The notes: generated by a model from the letters alone, not told the origin. A stretch of DNA of 64,000 bases from Vibrio amylolyticus (GCF_023145695.1 NZ_JAJHVV010000001.1:1-64000), one strand, 5' to 3'. Shown: positions 19,049 through 28,410, counted from the first letter of the stretch. Made by a program: numbers and translations.

Positions 19049-19933
19049 ATGCTCGATTACATCGAACCTGTATTTCGCCCACCTTCTGAGTGGAAATCGT
19101 TGATTCTACAAGTCACTAACGGCTGTAGTCACAATCTCTGCACCTTTTGCGACATGTATACACAACCTCAAAAGAAATTCCGTCCAAAGAAAATGGAAGA
19201 GATTGAGCAAGAACTTCAAATGATTGCCAAATCAGGGGCACAGGTTCACCGGGTATTTCTCGCGGATGGCGATGCCATGACGCTACCCTTTCGCCGCCTA
19301 AAAGAAATTTGCGAACTGATTAACCACTACTTACCTAACGTTCAACGTATATCAAGTTACTGCCTGCCAAGAAACCTAACCAATAAAACCGTTGAGCAAC
19401 TATCAGAGCTCAAAAGCCTAGGGCTATCACTCATGTATGTAGGATGTGAGAGTGGTGATGACAAAGTCCTAAATAAGGTTGAGAAAGGTGAAACCTTCGA
19501 ATCTTCATTGATCGCTCTGAATAAAATTAAAGCGGCAAGCATGAAAAGCTCGGTTATGATCTTAAACGGCTTAGGTGGCCCGAAACTTAGCCACCAGCAT
19601 GCCATTAATTCCGCAAAACTAATGAACGCTGCTCAGCCTGATTATCTTTCAACACTGGTCGTTTCGTTTCCCCTTGGTGAAGAACGTTTTGCTAAGGGTT
19701 TCAACGGAGAGTTTCGTCAGTTAAATCAACCCGAGCTGTTTCAAGAGATAAGATGGCTATTAGAAAACCTAGAATTAAATAAAACCATTTTTCGTTCTGA
19801 CCACGCGTCTAATTATCTTGTCCTCAAAGGCATTCTTGGCAAAGATAAACAAAAGCTTATAGACAAAGTTGACCTCGCTATAAGCCAGCCAAGTATGATT
19901 CCACTGCGCCAAGAGTGGCAACGAGGCTTATAA
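19049..19933 (+). CDS. radical SAM protein, unknown substrate
   Basis: The 294-residue protein has the iron-sulphur motif near the N-terminus (residues about 28-36, GCSHNLCTFCDMY). Its spacing of four residues between the first two cysteines differs from the canonical CxxxCxxC and is typical of one B12-less subgroup related to Elp3/YgiQ-like proteins (from memory). A radical SAM barrel follows, with GGxxx-like motifs (LADGDAM, YVGCESGDD). It would cleave S-adenosylmethionine to start radical chemistry; the substrate is unknown. The gene stands alone, and its last bases overlap a possible small gene on the other strand. Confidence 0.85.
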   Translation: MLDYIEPVFRPPSEWKSLILQVTNGCSHNLCTFCDMYTQPQKKFRPKKMEEIEQELQMIAKSGAQVHRVFLADGDAMTLPFRRLKEICELINHYLPNVQRISSYCLPRNLTNKTVEQLSELKSLGLSLMYVGCESGDDKVLNKVEKGETFESSLIALNKIKAASMKSSVMILNGLGGPKLSHQHAINSAKLMNAAQPDYLSTLVVSFPLGEERFAKGFNGEFRQLNQPELFQEIRWLLENLELNKTIFRSDHASNYLVLKGILGKDKQKLIDKVDLAISQPSMIPLRQEWQRGL

Positions 19934-20053
19934 AAGCGCCTCTGAATAAGGTGATGATGCGAACACGGCCAATATATTCATTTTCTCAAGTAAAGAGAGC
20001 GCTGTATCGAATTTTCTTCGTTGAGCTTCTGTAAACTGAAAAAATTGAGCCAT
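19928..20053 (-). CDS. possible small protein of 41 residues
   Basis: A frame directly behind the 63-residue membrane-protein gene, shifted by one base, reads MAQFFQFTEAQRRKFDTALS and continues to a stop at 19928. The composition looks protein-like (amphipathic helix). No good ribosome site is seen, so it would rely on the upstream gene. It could instead be the tail of a longer gene after a frameshift. Confidence 0.25.
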   Translation of the reverse strand: MAQFFQFTEAQRRKFDTALSLLEKMNILAVFASSPYSEALL

Positions 20054-20066
20054 GGCCTGAACGGCA

Positions 20067-20258
20067 TTACTGCTCTCCCGCCACCTTAAGCCCAACTACA
20101 CCGAGAAATATCATTACCAACGGAGTCAACGCAACGGTCACTTCTGCTAGAGGTAACTCAACAAACATTTTCCCGCCAAGGAGGTGCGCTACTACGTTTA
20201 GCAACACAAGTACTATGGCAACAGTGCACAGTAAGATCTCTTTTTTAACTCGACTCAT
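20067..20258 (-). CDS. small two-helix membrane protein
   Basis: This 63-residue protein has two membrane segments (about 7-28 and 38-60) and a positively charged N-terminus (MSRVKKE), so the ends probably face the cytoplasm. I recognise no family. A GGAG ribosome site precedes the ATG. It is divergent from the MocR regulator gene and shares its 130-base promoter region, so it may be a target of that regulator. Confidence 0.55.
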   Translation of the reverse strand: MSRVKKEILLCTVAIVLVLLNVVAHLLGGKMFVELPLAEVTVALTPLVMIFLGVVGLKVAGEQ

Positions 20259-20316
20259 CGTATCAACTCCAATTCACTCTTTTAAGTTATCGTCATCATA
20301 CTTGTGATCACTCCAC

Positions 20317-20360
20317 CTATAATAGATACAGGTTTAAGACTATTATCTATAACAGATGGA
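20317..20360. promoter_or_regulatory. possible MocR operator (imperfect direct repeats)
   Basis: Two similar blocks 23 bases apart, CTATAATAGATACAG and CTATTATCTATAACAG, lie between the divergent small membrane-protein gene and the MocR gene. MocR-type regulators commonly bind direct repeats one or two helical turns apart. No footprint data exist; this is pattern only. Confidence 0.35.
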
Positions 20361-20397
20361 GTAACACCTTACACACGCAAGATAAAAGAGATTGTCA

Positions 20398-21813
20398 TTG
20401 GCTAAATATGTAGAGCTTGCCGAGCAAATTAAAGATCAAATAAGAAACGATGTTTGGGAAATTGGTTGCAAGCTTCCCTCTTTACGAAAGCAAACGGAGT
20501 TGTCAGGGTTTAGTTTAATGACCGTGATGAATGCCTACCAGTTATTGGAAAGCCAAGGTTGGGTGGTATCGCACTCTCGCTCTGGCTACGTGGTTGCCCC
20601 CAAAGTCCCAGATTCAATAGCCCCTGCAGCTAATCACCAAAACCAACTTCAAATATCTGAGTCCATCGATATAAATGATTTCGTGTTTGATATCTTGCAA
20701 GCGAGCCGAAAGAAAAGCGTGACAAACTTTGGCTTTGCCTACCCTGATGCCACCCTTTATCCGCAAAACCGAGTCAACAAATCCTTGATGAAAACAGCGC
20801 GGGAAATGCCCACCTCTCATGCGTTAGATAACCTTCCTCCAGGAAATGAGACCCTTAGGAAGATCATCGCCAAGCGCTATGCGTCTCAAGGTATCACCGT
20901 AAATCCAGACGAGATCGTCATTACGGCGGGTGCCCTGGAAGCACTGAATTTAAGTCTACAATCAGTAACCCAAGCGGGCGACTGGGTAGTCGTAGAATCC
21001 CCTGCTTTCTATGGCGCACTTCAAGCTTTAGAGAGGCTCAATTTACGCGCACTCTTTGTTAAGACTCACCCCAAAGATGGCATAGACCTTAACGCGCTCG
21101 AACAGGCATTAAGCACTCATCCAGTAAAAGCGTGCTGGTTGATGACCAACTTTCAAAATCCGTTGGGGTTTACCCTTTCCGATGAAAAAAAGAAACGGCT
21201 CATAGAGCTACTTAGCGCTCATTCGGTTTACTTAGTTGAAGACGACGTCTATAACGAGCTCTATTATGGAAATACCAAACCACTTCCCGCAAAAGCATTT
21301 GATACCAAAGGTATGACCTTACATTGCTCCTCTTTTTCAAAGTCACTGGTAGCGGGTTTTCGTATTGGTTGGGTGGCGGCGGGAAAGAATGCGCTGAAAA
21401 TCCAAAAACTGCAACTCATGAGTACTCTGTCAACCAGCGCTCCAGTACAACTTACGCTCGCTAATTATCTATCAACTCGGCATTACGAAAACCACTTAAA
21501 GCAACTTAGACGAAAGCTCGAGCAAAGAAAGTTTCAAACATGGCAATTACTGCGAAGTACTATGCCTAAAGAAGTTGATGTCCATTACTCGACTGGCGGC
21601 TATTTTATATGGGTTGCGCTGCCAACTCATATCAATGCGACTGAACTTTATCGATTGGCGCTCAAAGAAGACATCAGCATTGCTCCGGGAGAAATGTTTG
21701 CAACCAATCAACAATTTAACCATTGCTTTAGACTGAATGCATCGCTTGAGATCTCTGAAAAAGTAGAAAGAGCCTTAAAGCGATTAAGCGTATTAATGAC
21801 AAAGCTCATTTAA
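20398..21813 (+). CDS. MocR-family (GntR/aminotransferase) transcriptional regulator
   Basis: The protein has about 471 residues. An N-terminal GntR winged helix (about 1-70: LPSLRKQTELSGFSLMTVMNAYQLLESQGWV) is fused to an aminotransferase class I fold (about 105-465) with the PLP lysine in CSSFSKSLVAGFRIGW. Such proteins sense PLP or amino-acid-like ligands and regulate nearby genes. No ATG lies near the start and an in-frame TAA lies at 20383. A TTG must therefore be used, either 20392 or, better spaced from AAGAG, 20398, which I choose. Its target may be the divergent small membrane gene or itself. Confidence 0.88.
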   Translation: MAKYVELAEQIKDQIRNDVWEIGCKLPSLRKQTELSGFSLMTVMNAYQLLESQGWVVSHSRSGYVVAPKVPDSIAPAANHQNQLQISESIDINDFVFDILQASRKKSVTNFGFAYPDATLYPQNRVNKSLMKTAREMPTSHALDNLPPGNETLRKIIAKRYASQGITVNPDEIVITAGALEALNLSLQSVTQAGDWVVVESPAFYGALQALERLNLRALFVKTHPKDGIDLNALEQALSTHPVKACWLMTNFQNPLGFTLSDEKKKRLIELLSAHSVYLVEDDVYNELYYGNTKPLPAKAFDTKGMTLHCSSFSKSLVAGFRIGWVAAGKNALKIQKLQLMSTLSTSAPVQLTLANYLSTRHYENHLKQLRRKLEQRKFQTWQLLRSTMPKEVDVHYSTGGYFIWVALPTHINATELYRLALKEDISIAPGEMFATNQQFNHCFRLNASLEISEKVERALKRLSVLMTKLI

Positions 21814-21845
21814 CGCAATAGAAAAACGAGCATGATAGAAAAACA

Positions 21846-21874
21846 AAAAGGCAGCTACATGAGCTGCCTTTATC
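21846..21874 (+). terminator. rho-independent terminator of the MocR gene
   Basis: Stem AAGGCAGCT / AGCTGCCTT with a 5-base loop; A-rich on the left and TAT on the right. It could also serve the small Cys-rich gene on the opposite strand. Confidence 0.75.
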
Positions 21875-21899
21875 AATTCAAAACGCGATCTTTCATTAA

Positions 21900-22127
21900 C
21901 TATGTAAGATTGTCGTTGACGGTTTTAGTACCGCACTGTTCACAAATGCTATGTCGAGAAAAATCATCCATCGAGGCTTCAAACGCTCCAACTGCTGCGC
22001 TTTTAAACATTCCACTAAAGAAGTCAGTTAGCTTGTTCTCTTTAGGTTCGTCCCTTACTAAAACAACGATATGAGAGGTCGTATCCTCACACCGCTTACA
22101 ATAATTGTTCTCTTTCTGGGTTATCAT
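21900..22127 (-). CDS. small CxxC/CxxC protein, probable zinc ribbon
   Basis: In this 75-residue soluble protein CKRC (residues 10-13) and CEQCG (about 62-65) are spaced like the two knuckles of a zinc ribbon, separated by about 50 residues. I recognise no named family. It is not obviously linked to the TPR/TonB operon downstream, whose 3' end is 81 bases away. The ribosome site is weak (GGTG about 8 bases upstream). It probably binds zinc; its role is unknown. Confidence 0.6.
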   Translation of the reverse strand: MITQKENNYCKRCEDTTSHIVVLVRDEPKENKLTDFFSGMFKSAAVGAFEASMDDFSRHSICEQCGTKTVNDNLT

Positions 22128-22208
22128 TTAATCAACACCACACACATCATCATTTGAAGAATTAAATATAACCGTTTGAAATGGGTGTGAAAACAGTTAT
22201 TAATATAG

Positions 22209-23393
22209 TTAATAACTGTGACTATCTTCTAACTGCTTATTCAAATAAGTAATCCAACGATCACCTTCTGACGTCTCTTCTACCTTATTCGCTTGCTTAG
22301 CATATTGTAACGCCAAGCTAAGCTGTTGGGTTCTATAAGCCGATTGAACTTTAGCGAATAGCATAGAAGAGGTGAGTTTACTCTCTGGAATCTCATTAAG
22401 TTCCTGTAAAGCGAGTTGATAATCACGCTGACTTAAATACAGCTGTGAAGCTTGCCAATGGTACTTACTGTCTTTCTTTGCAGCTAATTGCCAATACTCA
22501 ATCGCGGTATCCCATTGCTTTGATTGTTGCCACAACTGAGCTTGACGAACGATCATGCCAAGATCGGTCTTGGCGTCATCCAGCAATGCGAGCGTTTGCG
22601 CTGATTTAGACGGAATACCTTGGTCCGCGTAAAGCTGAGCCAGCATTCGTATTTCTTGTTGGCTCAGCGGAATGCCTTGTAGCTTTGCGAGAGTCAATAC
22701 GTTCAACGCTTGATTAGAGCGTTCTCTACGAATTTCAATACTCACCAATTGTTGCCACCAACGTGCGTTATCTGGCTCAAGTTCGATTAATCGACCTAAC
22801 GTTTTTGACGCATCCGGCCATTTTTTCAATTGAAATTCACCGCCCAATCGCAGTGAAAGCATGGCAACATCAAGCGTTGGCTCAAACGTTTGATATTGCT
22901 TTACTGAATCCAGAACATCAGGCCAGCGCGCTAATTGATAGTTAGTTTGAGTAACACGAAGCCAAACCAGTGCATTGCCATGCCCCTCTTCAACTAATCG
23001 AAGGTAATAGCTAAGTGCCTCTTTATATTGGACGTTTGATAGATAGAGATCCGCAAGCATACGAGTCGTATCGACAAACTGCTCATCGGCTAATAAGCCA
23101 CTATCAACGGCATATTTCAATTGATCGATAGCCGCTTGAATTTGTTCATTTTGCCAATAAAAGACTCCCAGCATACGTGCGACAAATGCTTTGTCGTAGG
23201 CTCTACTGGTGGAGACGCTTTCCAAAAGCTCAATGGCTTTGGTTAGTTCTCCATCTAATGATTGAGTGTGTGCTCTTTGTACACGTTGCGCCGTTGATTG
23301 ACTCAGTTCATTCGCCAACGCGGATTGAATCGGAATTAAACTAGCTAATGCAATGATTGAGCTAACGAGGAGTTTCTTCGAAATATTCATCAT
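22209..23393 (-). CDS. periplasmic TPR protein of the TonB operon
   Basis: The 394-residue protein has a signal peptide (cut after about Ala27, SALANE) and then tandem tetratricopeptide-like helices throughout. Vibrio TonB2/TonB3-type operons often end in such a TPR gene, thought to scaffold the complex on the periplasmic side (family knowledge; the exact role is unproven). The start ATGATG overlaps the tonB stop by four bases, so it is the last gene of the operon, and its translation is coupled to tonB. Confidence 0.85.
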   Translation of the reverse strand: MMNISKKLLVSSIIALASLIPIQSALANELSQSTAQRVQRAHTQSLDGELTKAIELLESVSTSRAYDKAFVARMLGVFYWQNEQIQAAIDQLKYAVDSGLLADEQFVDTTRMLADLYLSNVQYKEALSYYLRLVEEGHGNALVWLRVTQTNYQLARWPDVLDSVKQYQTFEPTLDVAMLSLRLGGEFQLKKWPDASKTLGRLIELEPDNARWWQQLVSIEIRRERSNQALNVLTLAKLQGIPLSQQEIRMLAQLYADQGIPSKSAQTLALLDDAKTDLGMIVRQAQLWQQSKQWDTAIEYWQLAAKKDSKYHWQASQLYLSQRDYQLALQELNEIPESKLTSSMLFAKVQSAYRTQQLSLALQYAKQANKVEETSEGDRWITYLNKQLEDSHSY

Positions 23394-24013
23394 TTTTGCA
23401 ACTTGAACTCTAGTTTCACGGATTGTCCTTGTTGTACCACGGCTTTGTCATTCACCACTTTAGGTTGGTACTTCCAACGCTTGAGCGCACGTATCGCTTC
23501 ACGTTCAAACTGCCTCGGCGGGTTAGCTTCAACCACTTCGATTTCGGTAGGGCGACCCAGTTCATCAATGGAAAAATGCATGACAACGTAACCTTCTAGC
23601 CCACGTCGTAATGCTCTAGCCGGGTAAGTTGGTTCCACGCGATGAAGCGGCATGGCATTTTGATCCATGCTGACATCTCCGATCGACGGCAGTGAAATCT
23701 GCAACCCTTGCACCGACGTTTCCATTTCGAGCGTAGGCATTTCAAGTGCCGTATGTGACATATCTTGAGACTGAACTTGCTGTCTAGAGGTTGGCACTTG
23801 AGGCGGTGGCTCAAGAGGCTCTGGTGGCTCAGGAACCGCCCGTCTTCTTCGCTCAGTCAACGACTCTTCTTCCACCATGACCATGTCGAATCGTAATGGT
23901 TCAGTCTGTTCCGCTTTCTCGGTGTACTTGGGTTGCACCATCCACGCCATAAAACTAAACAGACCTAACGCGACAATTAAGGCAATGGGGATAGCAATAA
24001 TGACACGAGGCAT
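23390..24013 (-). CDS. tonB: TonB energy-transducing protein (TonB2/TonB3 type)
   Basis: The 207-residue protein has an N-terminal membrane anchor (about 5-28), a Pro-rich linker (PEPPEPLEPPPQVP, about 62-75) and a C-terminal TonB domain (about 128-207: YPARALRRGLEGYVVMHFSIDELGRPTEIEVVEA). It couples the proton-motive force harvested by ExbB/ExbD to outer-membrane receptors. It is shorter than TonB1, as usual for Vibrio TonB2-type proteins. Its start overlaps the exbD stop by one base. Confidence 0.93.
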   Translation of the reverse strand: MPRVIIAIPIALIVALGLFSFMAWMVQPKYTEKAEQTEPLRFDMVMVEEESLTERRRRAVPEPPEPLEPPPQVPTSRQQVQSQDMSHTALEMPTLEMETSVQGLQISLPSIGDVSMDQNAMPLHRVEPTYPARALRRGLEGYVVMHFSIDELGRPTEIEVVEANPPRQFEREAIRALKRWKYQPKVVNDKAVVQQGQSVKLEFKLQK

Positions 24014-24417
24014 TAAGACTTCTCCGCAGCCAAAGCAATATTCACCACACCCGCGCCTTTCGCGGCGTCCATTACTTTCACTACCGTACCATTGTACGCA
24101 CGTTCATCGGCTTGTATGACTAAAGAAGCATCAGGTTTATCAAGCAACAAATGTTCGATTGTTGCCTGAACTCGTTCAGCATCCACCAACCGTTTGTCGA
24201 TAAAAATATCGTTCTCCGAGGTGATCGCAACAAAAATGCCTGCGTCTTTTTGGCTCACGACGTTTGATGCTTGAGGGCGATTGACTTCCACACCCGATTC
24301 GCGAACAAATGAGCTGGTGACAATGAAGAAGATCAGCATAATGAAGACGATGTCTAACATCGATGTCATATCGATTTGTGCATCTTCTTGTTTTGATTGA
24401 CGTCTGCCTAACCTCAT
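24013..24417 (-). CDS. exbD: ExbD-type biopolymer transport protein
   Basis: The 134-residue protein has one membrane helix (about 20-40, MLDIVFIMLIFFIVTSSF) with the proton-carrying Asp in DIVF, followed by a periplasmic ExbD/TolR domain. It forms the stator with ExbB. I choose the ATG at 24417, which overlaps the exbB stop by four bases, over an earlier in-frame one. It is fully embedded in the operon. Confidence 0.94.
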   Translation of the reverse strand: MRLGRRQSKQEDAQIDMTSMLDIVFIMLIFFIVTSSFVRESGVEVNRPQASNVVSQKDAGIFVAITSENDIFIDKRLVDAERVQATIEHLLLDKPDASLVIQADERAYNGTVVKVMDAAKGAGVVNIALAAEKS

Positions 24418-24965
24418 CGTTGGCTCCTTAAAGATTGTTCCAATTTTAATTGGGTTCGCTGGCACGCCTTGGTTAAGCGCGAATGGGCAAATACGCCAGA
24501 CAACGCCGCCACCATGCCAGCCATTGTTGGTAAGGTTGCTAAAGAGATGCCTGAAGCCATTAACTTAGGGTCGCTACTGCCTTGGTTTGCCATCACATCA
24601 AACACAGAAATCATACCTGTTACCGTACCAAGTAGCCCAAGCATTGGGCAGATAGCAACAAGCACTTTGATGAAGTTAAGATGCTGATAAAGCGCTTGTT
24701 TGGCTTCTGATAACCAACCATCTCGTATGGCTAAGGCGTGCCATGAGGCGTGATCATTACGTTGTTGCCATGCCTCTATCCACTGCTTTTTTTCTTTTGG
24801 AAAAGACCAGACAAAATAGATCACTCGCTCAACAACGAAAAGCCAAGTTACCACTACAACCGCCGCTAGCCACCATAAAACCTGCCCGCCCTGCTCCATG
24901 AAACTGAACAAATCCATAAAATCAAGCACAGCATTTAATTGAATATTTGCTAGCACATTTGCCAT
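24414..24965 (-). CDS. exbB: ExbB-type proton channel protein
   Basis: The 183-residue protein belongs to the MotA/TolQ/ExbB family. It has an N-terminal membrane helix (about 25-48) and a pair of C-terminal helices around CPMLGLLGTVTGMISVFDVMA and SLATLPTMAGMVAALSGV, which form the channel. The start codon overlaps the ttpC stop by one base. In Vibrio this short ExbB works together with TtpC. Confidence 0.93.
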   Translation of the reverse strand: MANVLANIQLNAVLDFMDLFSFMEQGGQVLWWLAAVVVVTWLFVVERVIYFVWSFPKEKKQWIEAWQQRNDHASWHALAIRDGWLSEAKQALYQHLNFIKVLVAICPMLGLLGTVTGMISVFDVMANQGSSDPKLMASGISLATLPTMAGMVAALSGVFAHSRLTKACQRTQLKLEQSLRSQR

Positions 24966-26401
24966 TACGCTGGGCTCTCAGTCAATACATTGTCTTGGGC
25001 AACAGGTTGCTTCGAGAAAACGTCAATCGTATCGTCACGTTCAGCTTGCTGTGCGACGAGACCAATACCCTGCTTCTCTAAAATGTTTCGGATATTTTCT
25101 GCTTGCGTACTCAATAAGTTGTGAGCAAGAAGTAAAGGCATCGCAGCAACTAAACCAAGCACAGTCGTCATCAATGCCATAGAAATACCACCCGCCATGA
25201 CTTTAGGATCGCCATTACCAAAATGAGTAATCACTTGGAAGGTTTCGATCATGCCCGTCACCGTACCTAGCAGACCAAGCATCGGCGCAAGTGCCGCAAA
25301 CAATTTGAGCATCGACAAACCTTTTTCAAGGTGTGTTTGCTCATCGACGACCGCTTCAAGCAAGCGAAGTTCTAACGCTTCAACCGTGCGAGTGTTCTCT
25401 TTGTTGTAAACAGAAAGGATACGTCCCAATGGGTTGTTGCCTATTTGTTGAGGCTTTTTCAACTGCTTGCGAATTTTCACCTGAGCCACAGAAAGCGTAA
25501 TACCGCGATACAGGGCAATGAATAAGCCAATCGCTAACAGCCCTAGAATCACTTTACCCACCACACCCGCAGCTTCTAGACGATCTTTCAGTGTTGGTTC
25601 TAGCTCTCTTTGGCTTAAGATAACACCACGAGAAGGATCAACCTGCCATGACTTTGCATTATCAGTGGATTGTTGTTCATCGTCCTGAGAATACAGAGTT
25701 AGGGTTGTAATATCAGGAACTTGGCTTGGCTGGTTCGCATAGTACACCGCTTGATCACGAGCGCTATTCCACTTTAAATAACCTAGGTCACCCACAAGCG
25801 CAAATGAGCCGATACGAAACGCACTTTGCGATGTCGCTTTGCCATCTGAATTCACGATGGAGACATCCACTGGGGATAATTGCGCGCTGGCTTTAATCTG
25901 TTCGTTCAAGCTACGCCACAAACCGGTCAACTCATCCATTGAGGGTAATGTGCGCGCTTTAATGATCGAGTCTACATAAGCAGAGTGTGCGTTGGCATCA
26001 ATCGCTGTTACTGACTCTTCAACCTGAGGTTCTAGCTCTTTGGCAACCTGTCTTACAACGCCAAACAGCTCACCCAGGCTACCTGTTTCAAGGCGAAGGT
26101 TTTCTTCCAAACGCGCCAATTTGTCTTCATTGCTACTGAAAGTCTTCGCTAACTCGTCAGTCTGGTTTTGTACAAAGTTTCGCTTAGCTTCTAGCTCCGC
26201 TTTTCTCTTTTTAAGCTTATCTTCTGTCTCGATAAAGGTTAACTGCCTTTGAGCGTTCTCTTTTTTCTGCTTGGCATTATCCGCTTGTGCCTTTTTGGTC
26301 AGGCTATTTTGAACAGGTTCTTGAGCCGCGTACGTTGGCTCGATGTACACTGAACCTAATACGCCAGCCAACATCAATGTAGTGAGTGCTAAAGCTTTCA
26401 T
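24965..26401 (-). CDS. ttpC: TtpC-type ExbB-like protein of the TonB2/3 system
   Basis: The 478-residue protein has a signal peptide (cut near Ala25), a long coiled coil (about 35-125), a periplasmic domain, a membrane helix (about 280-300) and a C-terminal MotA/TolQ/ExbB channel domain (about 365-450: LAPMLGLLGTVTGMIETFQVI). This extended ExbB relative is a hallmark of the Vibrio TonB2-type systems, where it is needed for iron-siderophore uptake through TonB2/3. It overlaps the DUF3450 gene by four bases. Confidence 0.92.
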   Translation of the reverse strand: MKALALTTLMLAGVLGSVYIEPTYAAQEPVQNSLTKKAQADNAKQKKENAQRQLTFIETEDKLKKRKAELEAKRNFVQNQTDELAKTFSSNEDKLARLEENLRLETGSLGELFGVVRQVAKELEPQVEESVTAIDANAHSAYVDSIIKARTLPSMDELTGLWRSLNEQIKASAQLSPVDVSIVNSDGKATSQSAFRIGSFALVGDLGYLKWNSARDQAVYYANQPSQVPDITTLTLYSQDDEQQSTDNAKSWQVDPSRGVILSQRELEPTLKDRLEAAGVVGKVILGLLAIGLFIALYRGITLSVAQVKIRKQLKKPQQIGNNPLGRILSVYNKENTRTVEALELRLLEAVVDEQTHLEKGLSMLKLFAALAPMLGLLGTVTGMIETFQVITHFGNGDPKVMAGGISMALMTTVLGLVAAMPLLLAHNLLSTQAENIRNILEKQGIGLVAQQAERDDTIDVFSKQPVAQDNVLTESPA

Positions 26402-27207
26402 TTATGCGCCTCCGTTACATTGGTGGTGTTTAAAGAGTAATCAGATGATTGGGTTTCAAACGATAGAGGTACGGTTAGCAAGCTCGGTGCTGCCTGATTA
26501 TTCGCAATACGAAAAGCGCTATCGAGATTATTAAAGCTAGAAGAGTTAACCGATTCCCATTCGTTACTCGCTCGATTCCACGACCAATATTGAGAACCCG
26601 AACGGTTTCGAGCAATCAGAGAGATTCGACCTAAATAGAAGATCTCAGCTTCAAAAGTCTCACCACCAGCCAATGCTATTTGACCATCATAAACGCCAAG
26701 CTTGGTACCGTAATCCACTTCTAATTGATACGCTTCCAAAATGCGACGATACTTCTCAGCATCACTGACATCAGATTGGCTCATCATCGCTTGTAGCCTT
26801 TCTACACGTTCCAATCTCGCTTGCTGACGAATAGGACTATCGTACTTAACAATCTGCGTTAATCCATCCAACATTTGATACATCAACGGTACGACACCCT
26901 GCCTCGTATCGTGAATTTGATCGATCTGTGATTCAATACTTAACGCTTCTTGGTTCTGGTTATTCACCATCGATTCTAGGTGATCGCGATACACTTCAAG
27001 ATTCGCCAACTCTTGTTCTAGTTGCTCAATTTCAGCTCTCAATTGTTGCGAGGAATCGAAACTCTTATCGATCACCTTTTGGCTGTTGGCTGCATTCTTA
27101 TGGGTATCTTTTTGTATCGCTGTTGCATCAGACAATGACGATGCCACACTAGAACACGACATCGTCACTACCGCAGCTAAACTGCACGCTTTAAATAATT
27201 TCATCAC
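26398..27207 (-). CDS. DUF3450 periplasmic coiled-coil protein
   Basis: The 269-residue protein has a signal peptide (cut near residue 22) and a strong coiled coil (about 45-110). A conserved C-terminal beta-rich domain follows (about 160-215: LGVYDGQIALAGGETFEAEIFYLGRISLIARN). DUF3450 proteins are the usual first gene of Vibrio ttpC-exbB-exbD-tonB operons. It starts the operon here; I find no convincing Fur box in the 90 bases upstream. Confidence 0.87.
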   Translation of the reverse strand: MMKLFKACSLAAVVTMSCSSVASSLSDATAIQKDTHKNAANSQKVIDKSFDSSQQLRAEIEQLEQELANLEVYRDHLESMVNNQNQEALSIESQIDQIHDTRQGVVPLMYQMLDGLTQIVKYDSPIRQQARLERVERLQAMMSQSDVSDAEKYRRILEAYQLEVDYGTKLGVYDGQIALAGGETFEAEIFYLGRISLIARNRSGSQYWSWNRASNEWESVNSSSFNNLDSAFRIANNQAAPSLLTVPLSFETQSSDYSLNTTNVTEAHK

Positions 27208-27298
27208 TGGTATTCACTTTAAAATCATTATGTTCTAAATAAGTAAGTGGTTCGAAATGAGTCTGTGGCTCCATATAGCTTGTTACATAAGCTGTAGA

Positions 27299-28290
27299 CT
27301 ACGATTTCCGACCTTTTAATAACAGCAGTAAAAAATAGCTACCACCAATAACAGAAACTATCATACCTGCCGCAATTTCAGCAGGGTATCGAAGGTTCTG
27401 CCCTAACCAATTCGCGGCTAATAACAATACAGCGCCAAGTAGCATTGAAACGATTAACTGCTCTTTCGCTTTCTTAGCACTTAACATAATGGCCATATGA
27501 GGTGCTAATAGCCCTAAAAACCCTACAGGCCCCATCACTGCCGTCGTAACTGCACAAATAAGGGCAACGAGCACAAATAGGCAGGTAAACGCGACAGGAA
27601 CATTCACCCCTCTCGCTTTCGCAAACAGTCGCCCAGCGGACAGCAGGGCTTACCATCGGTTCGTCATTAACGCCAAGAATAATATTGGCGGCCACTAAGG
27701 CACATGTCGATCCTGATGTTCAGCCAAGAATATCAGGACTTGCCAATGGATTGTATATAAGTCGTTGTAGTAACACACCTGTCGCAAGCCCTACACCAAC
27801 GCAAATAGCAGTTAATATACGAGGCTAAAGTAAACTCAATGCAAATTCATCGGGCCAACGAATAGTCCACTCCAGCGCACCATCCACATTATTTCTTGTG
27901 ACAAAAACCGCCACCAAGATGATAATGATAAACAATACCATTAACTTAACATATTGAAAACGATTCAATATTGCTTTTGCCCTAGGCAGGGTTATCGAGA
28001 ATTGGTCTTTAGCCTTCAGCTTACGCCTTGTAAAAAAGATCAAAGCAGACACACCAATCAACGCCACAGCAGTGCCACTTGGGACAATGTCCAAGGTGTG
28101 ACTGCCAATGAACATGGTAATCCAATCAACGGTGATCAATAACACTGCACCTAAAATGGTACTTATCATTAATTCACTTTTTGGGGTTATTGCGTCTATT
28201 GCCCGTGCAATATTAGGAGATAGTAGGCCAATAAAACTCATTACTCCAACCCTACTGATAGCCGCTGATACTAACTTGTAATTGTCTTCG
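27299..28290 (-). pseudogene. decayed FecCD/FhuB-type siderophore ABC permease
   Basis: Minus-strand fragments match the FecCD permease fold in order. They are the end of one permease half (ISRVGVMSFIGLLSPNIARAI...), a linker into a second half (YVKLMVLFIIIILVAVF...), then ILTAICVGVGLATGVLLQRL and NPLASPDILG, and finally the end of the second half (GPVGFLGLLAPHMAIML...). The order suggests a FhuB-like double permease. The frame is broken by TAG at 27825-27827 and TGA at 27720-27722. Near 27650 there is a frame change and loss of roughly 100 codons, and the beginning is missing. No binding-protein or ATPase gene is left. It lies just behind the TonB operon. Confidence 0.85.
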
Positions 28291-28327
28291 TTCCCATGAG
28301 GCAGTCAATATTCTCTATTCCAAAACC

Positions 28328-28360
28328 AAAATACCCAATGTATTTCTACATCGGGTATTT
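28328..28360 (-). terminator. terminator of the outer-membrane-protein gene
   Basis: Arms AAATACCCAATGTA / TACATCGGGTATTT (one mismatch) with a 4-base loop, about 50 bases past the stop codon on the minus strand. Confidence 0.75.
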
Positions 28361-28410
28361 AAACTACGATTGAATATCACCAAGTTCTAATTAACTGGTT
28401 CTACGTATAA

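Noticed and set aside
27208..27298. Fur box in front of the TonB operon
   Set aside because: No stretch comes near the 19-base Fur consensus; control could lie elsewhere or differ.
27825..28241. 138-residue and 102-residue frames as separate intact permease genes
   Set aside because: Each is only part of a FecCD fold and they line up as pieces of one broken gene.
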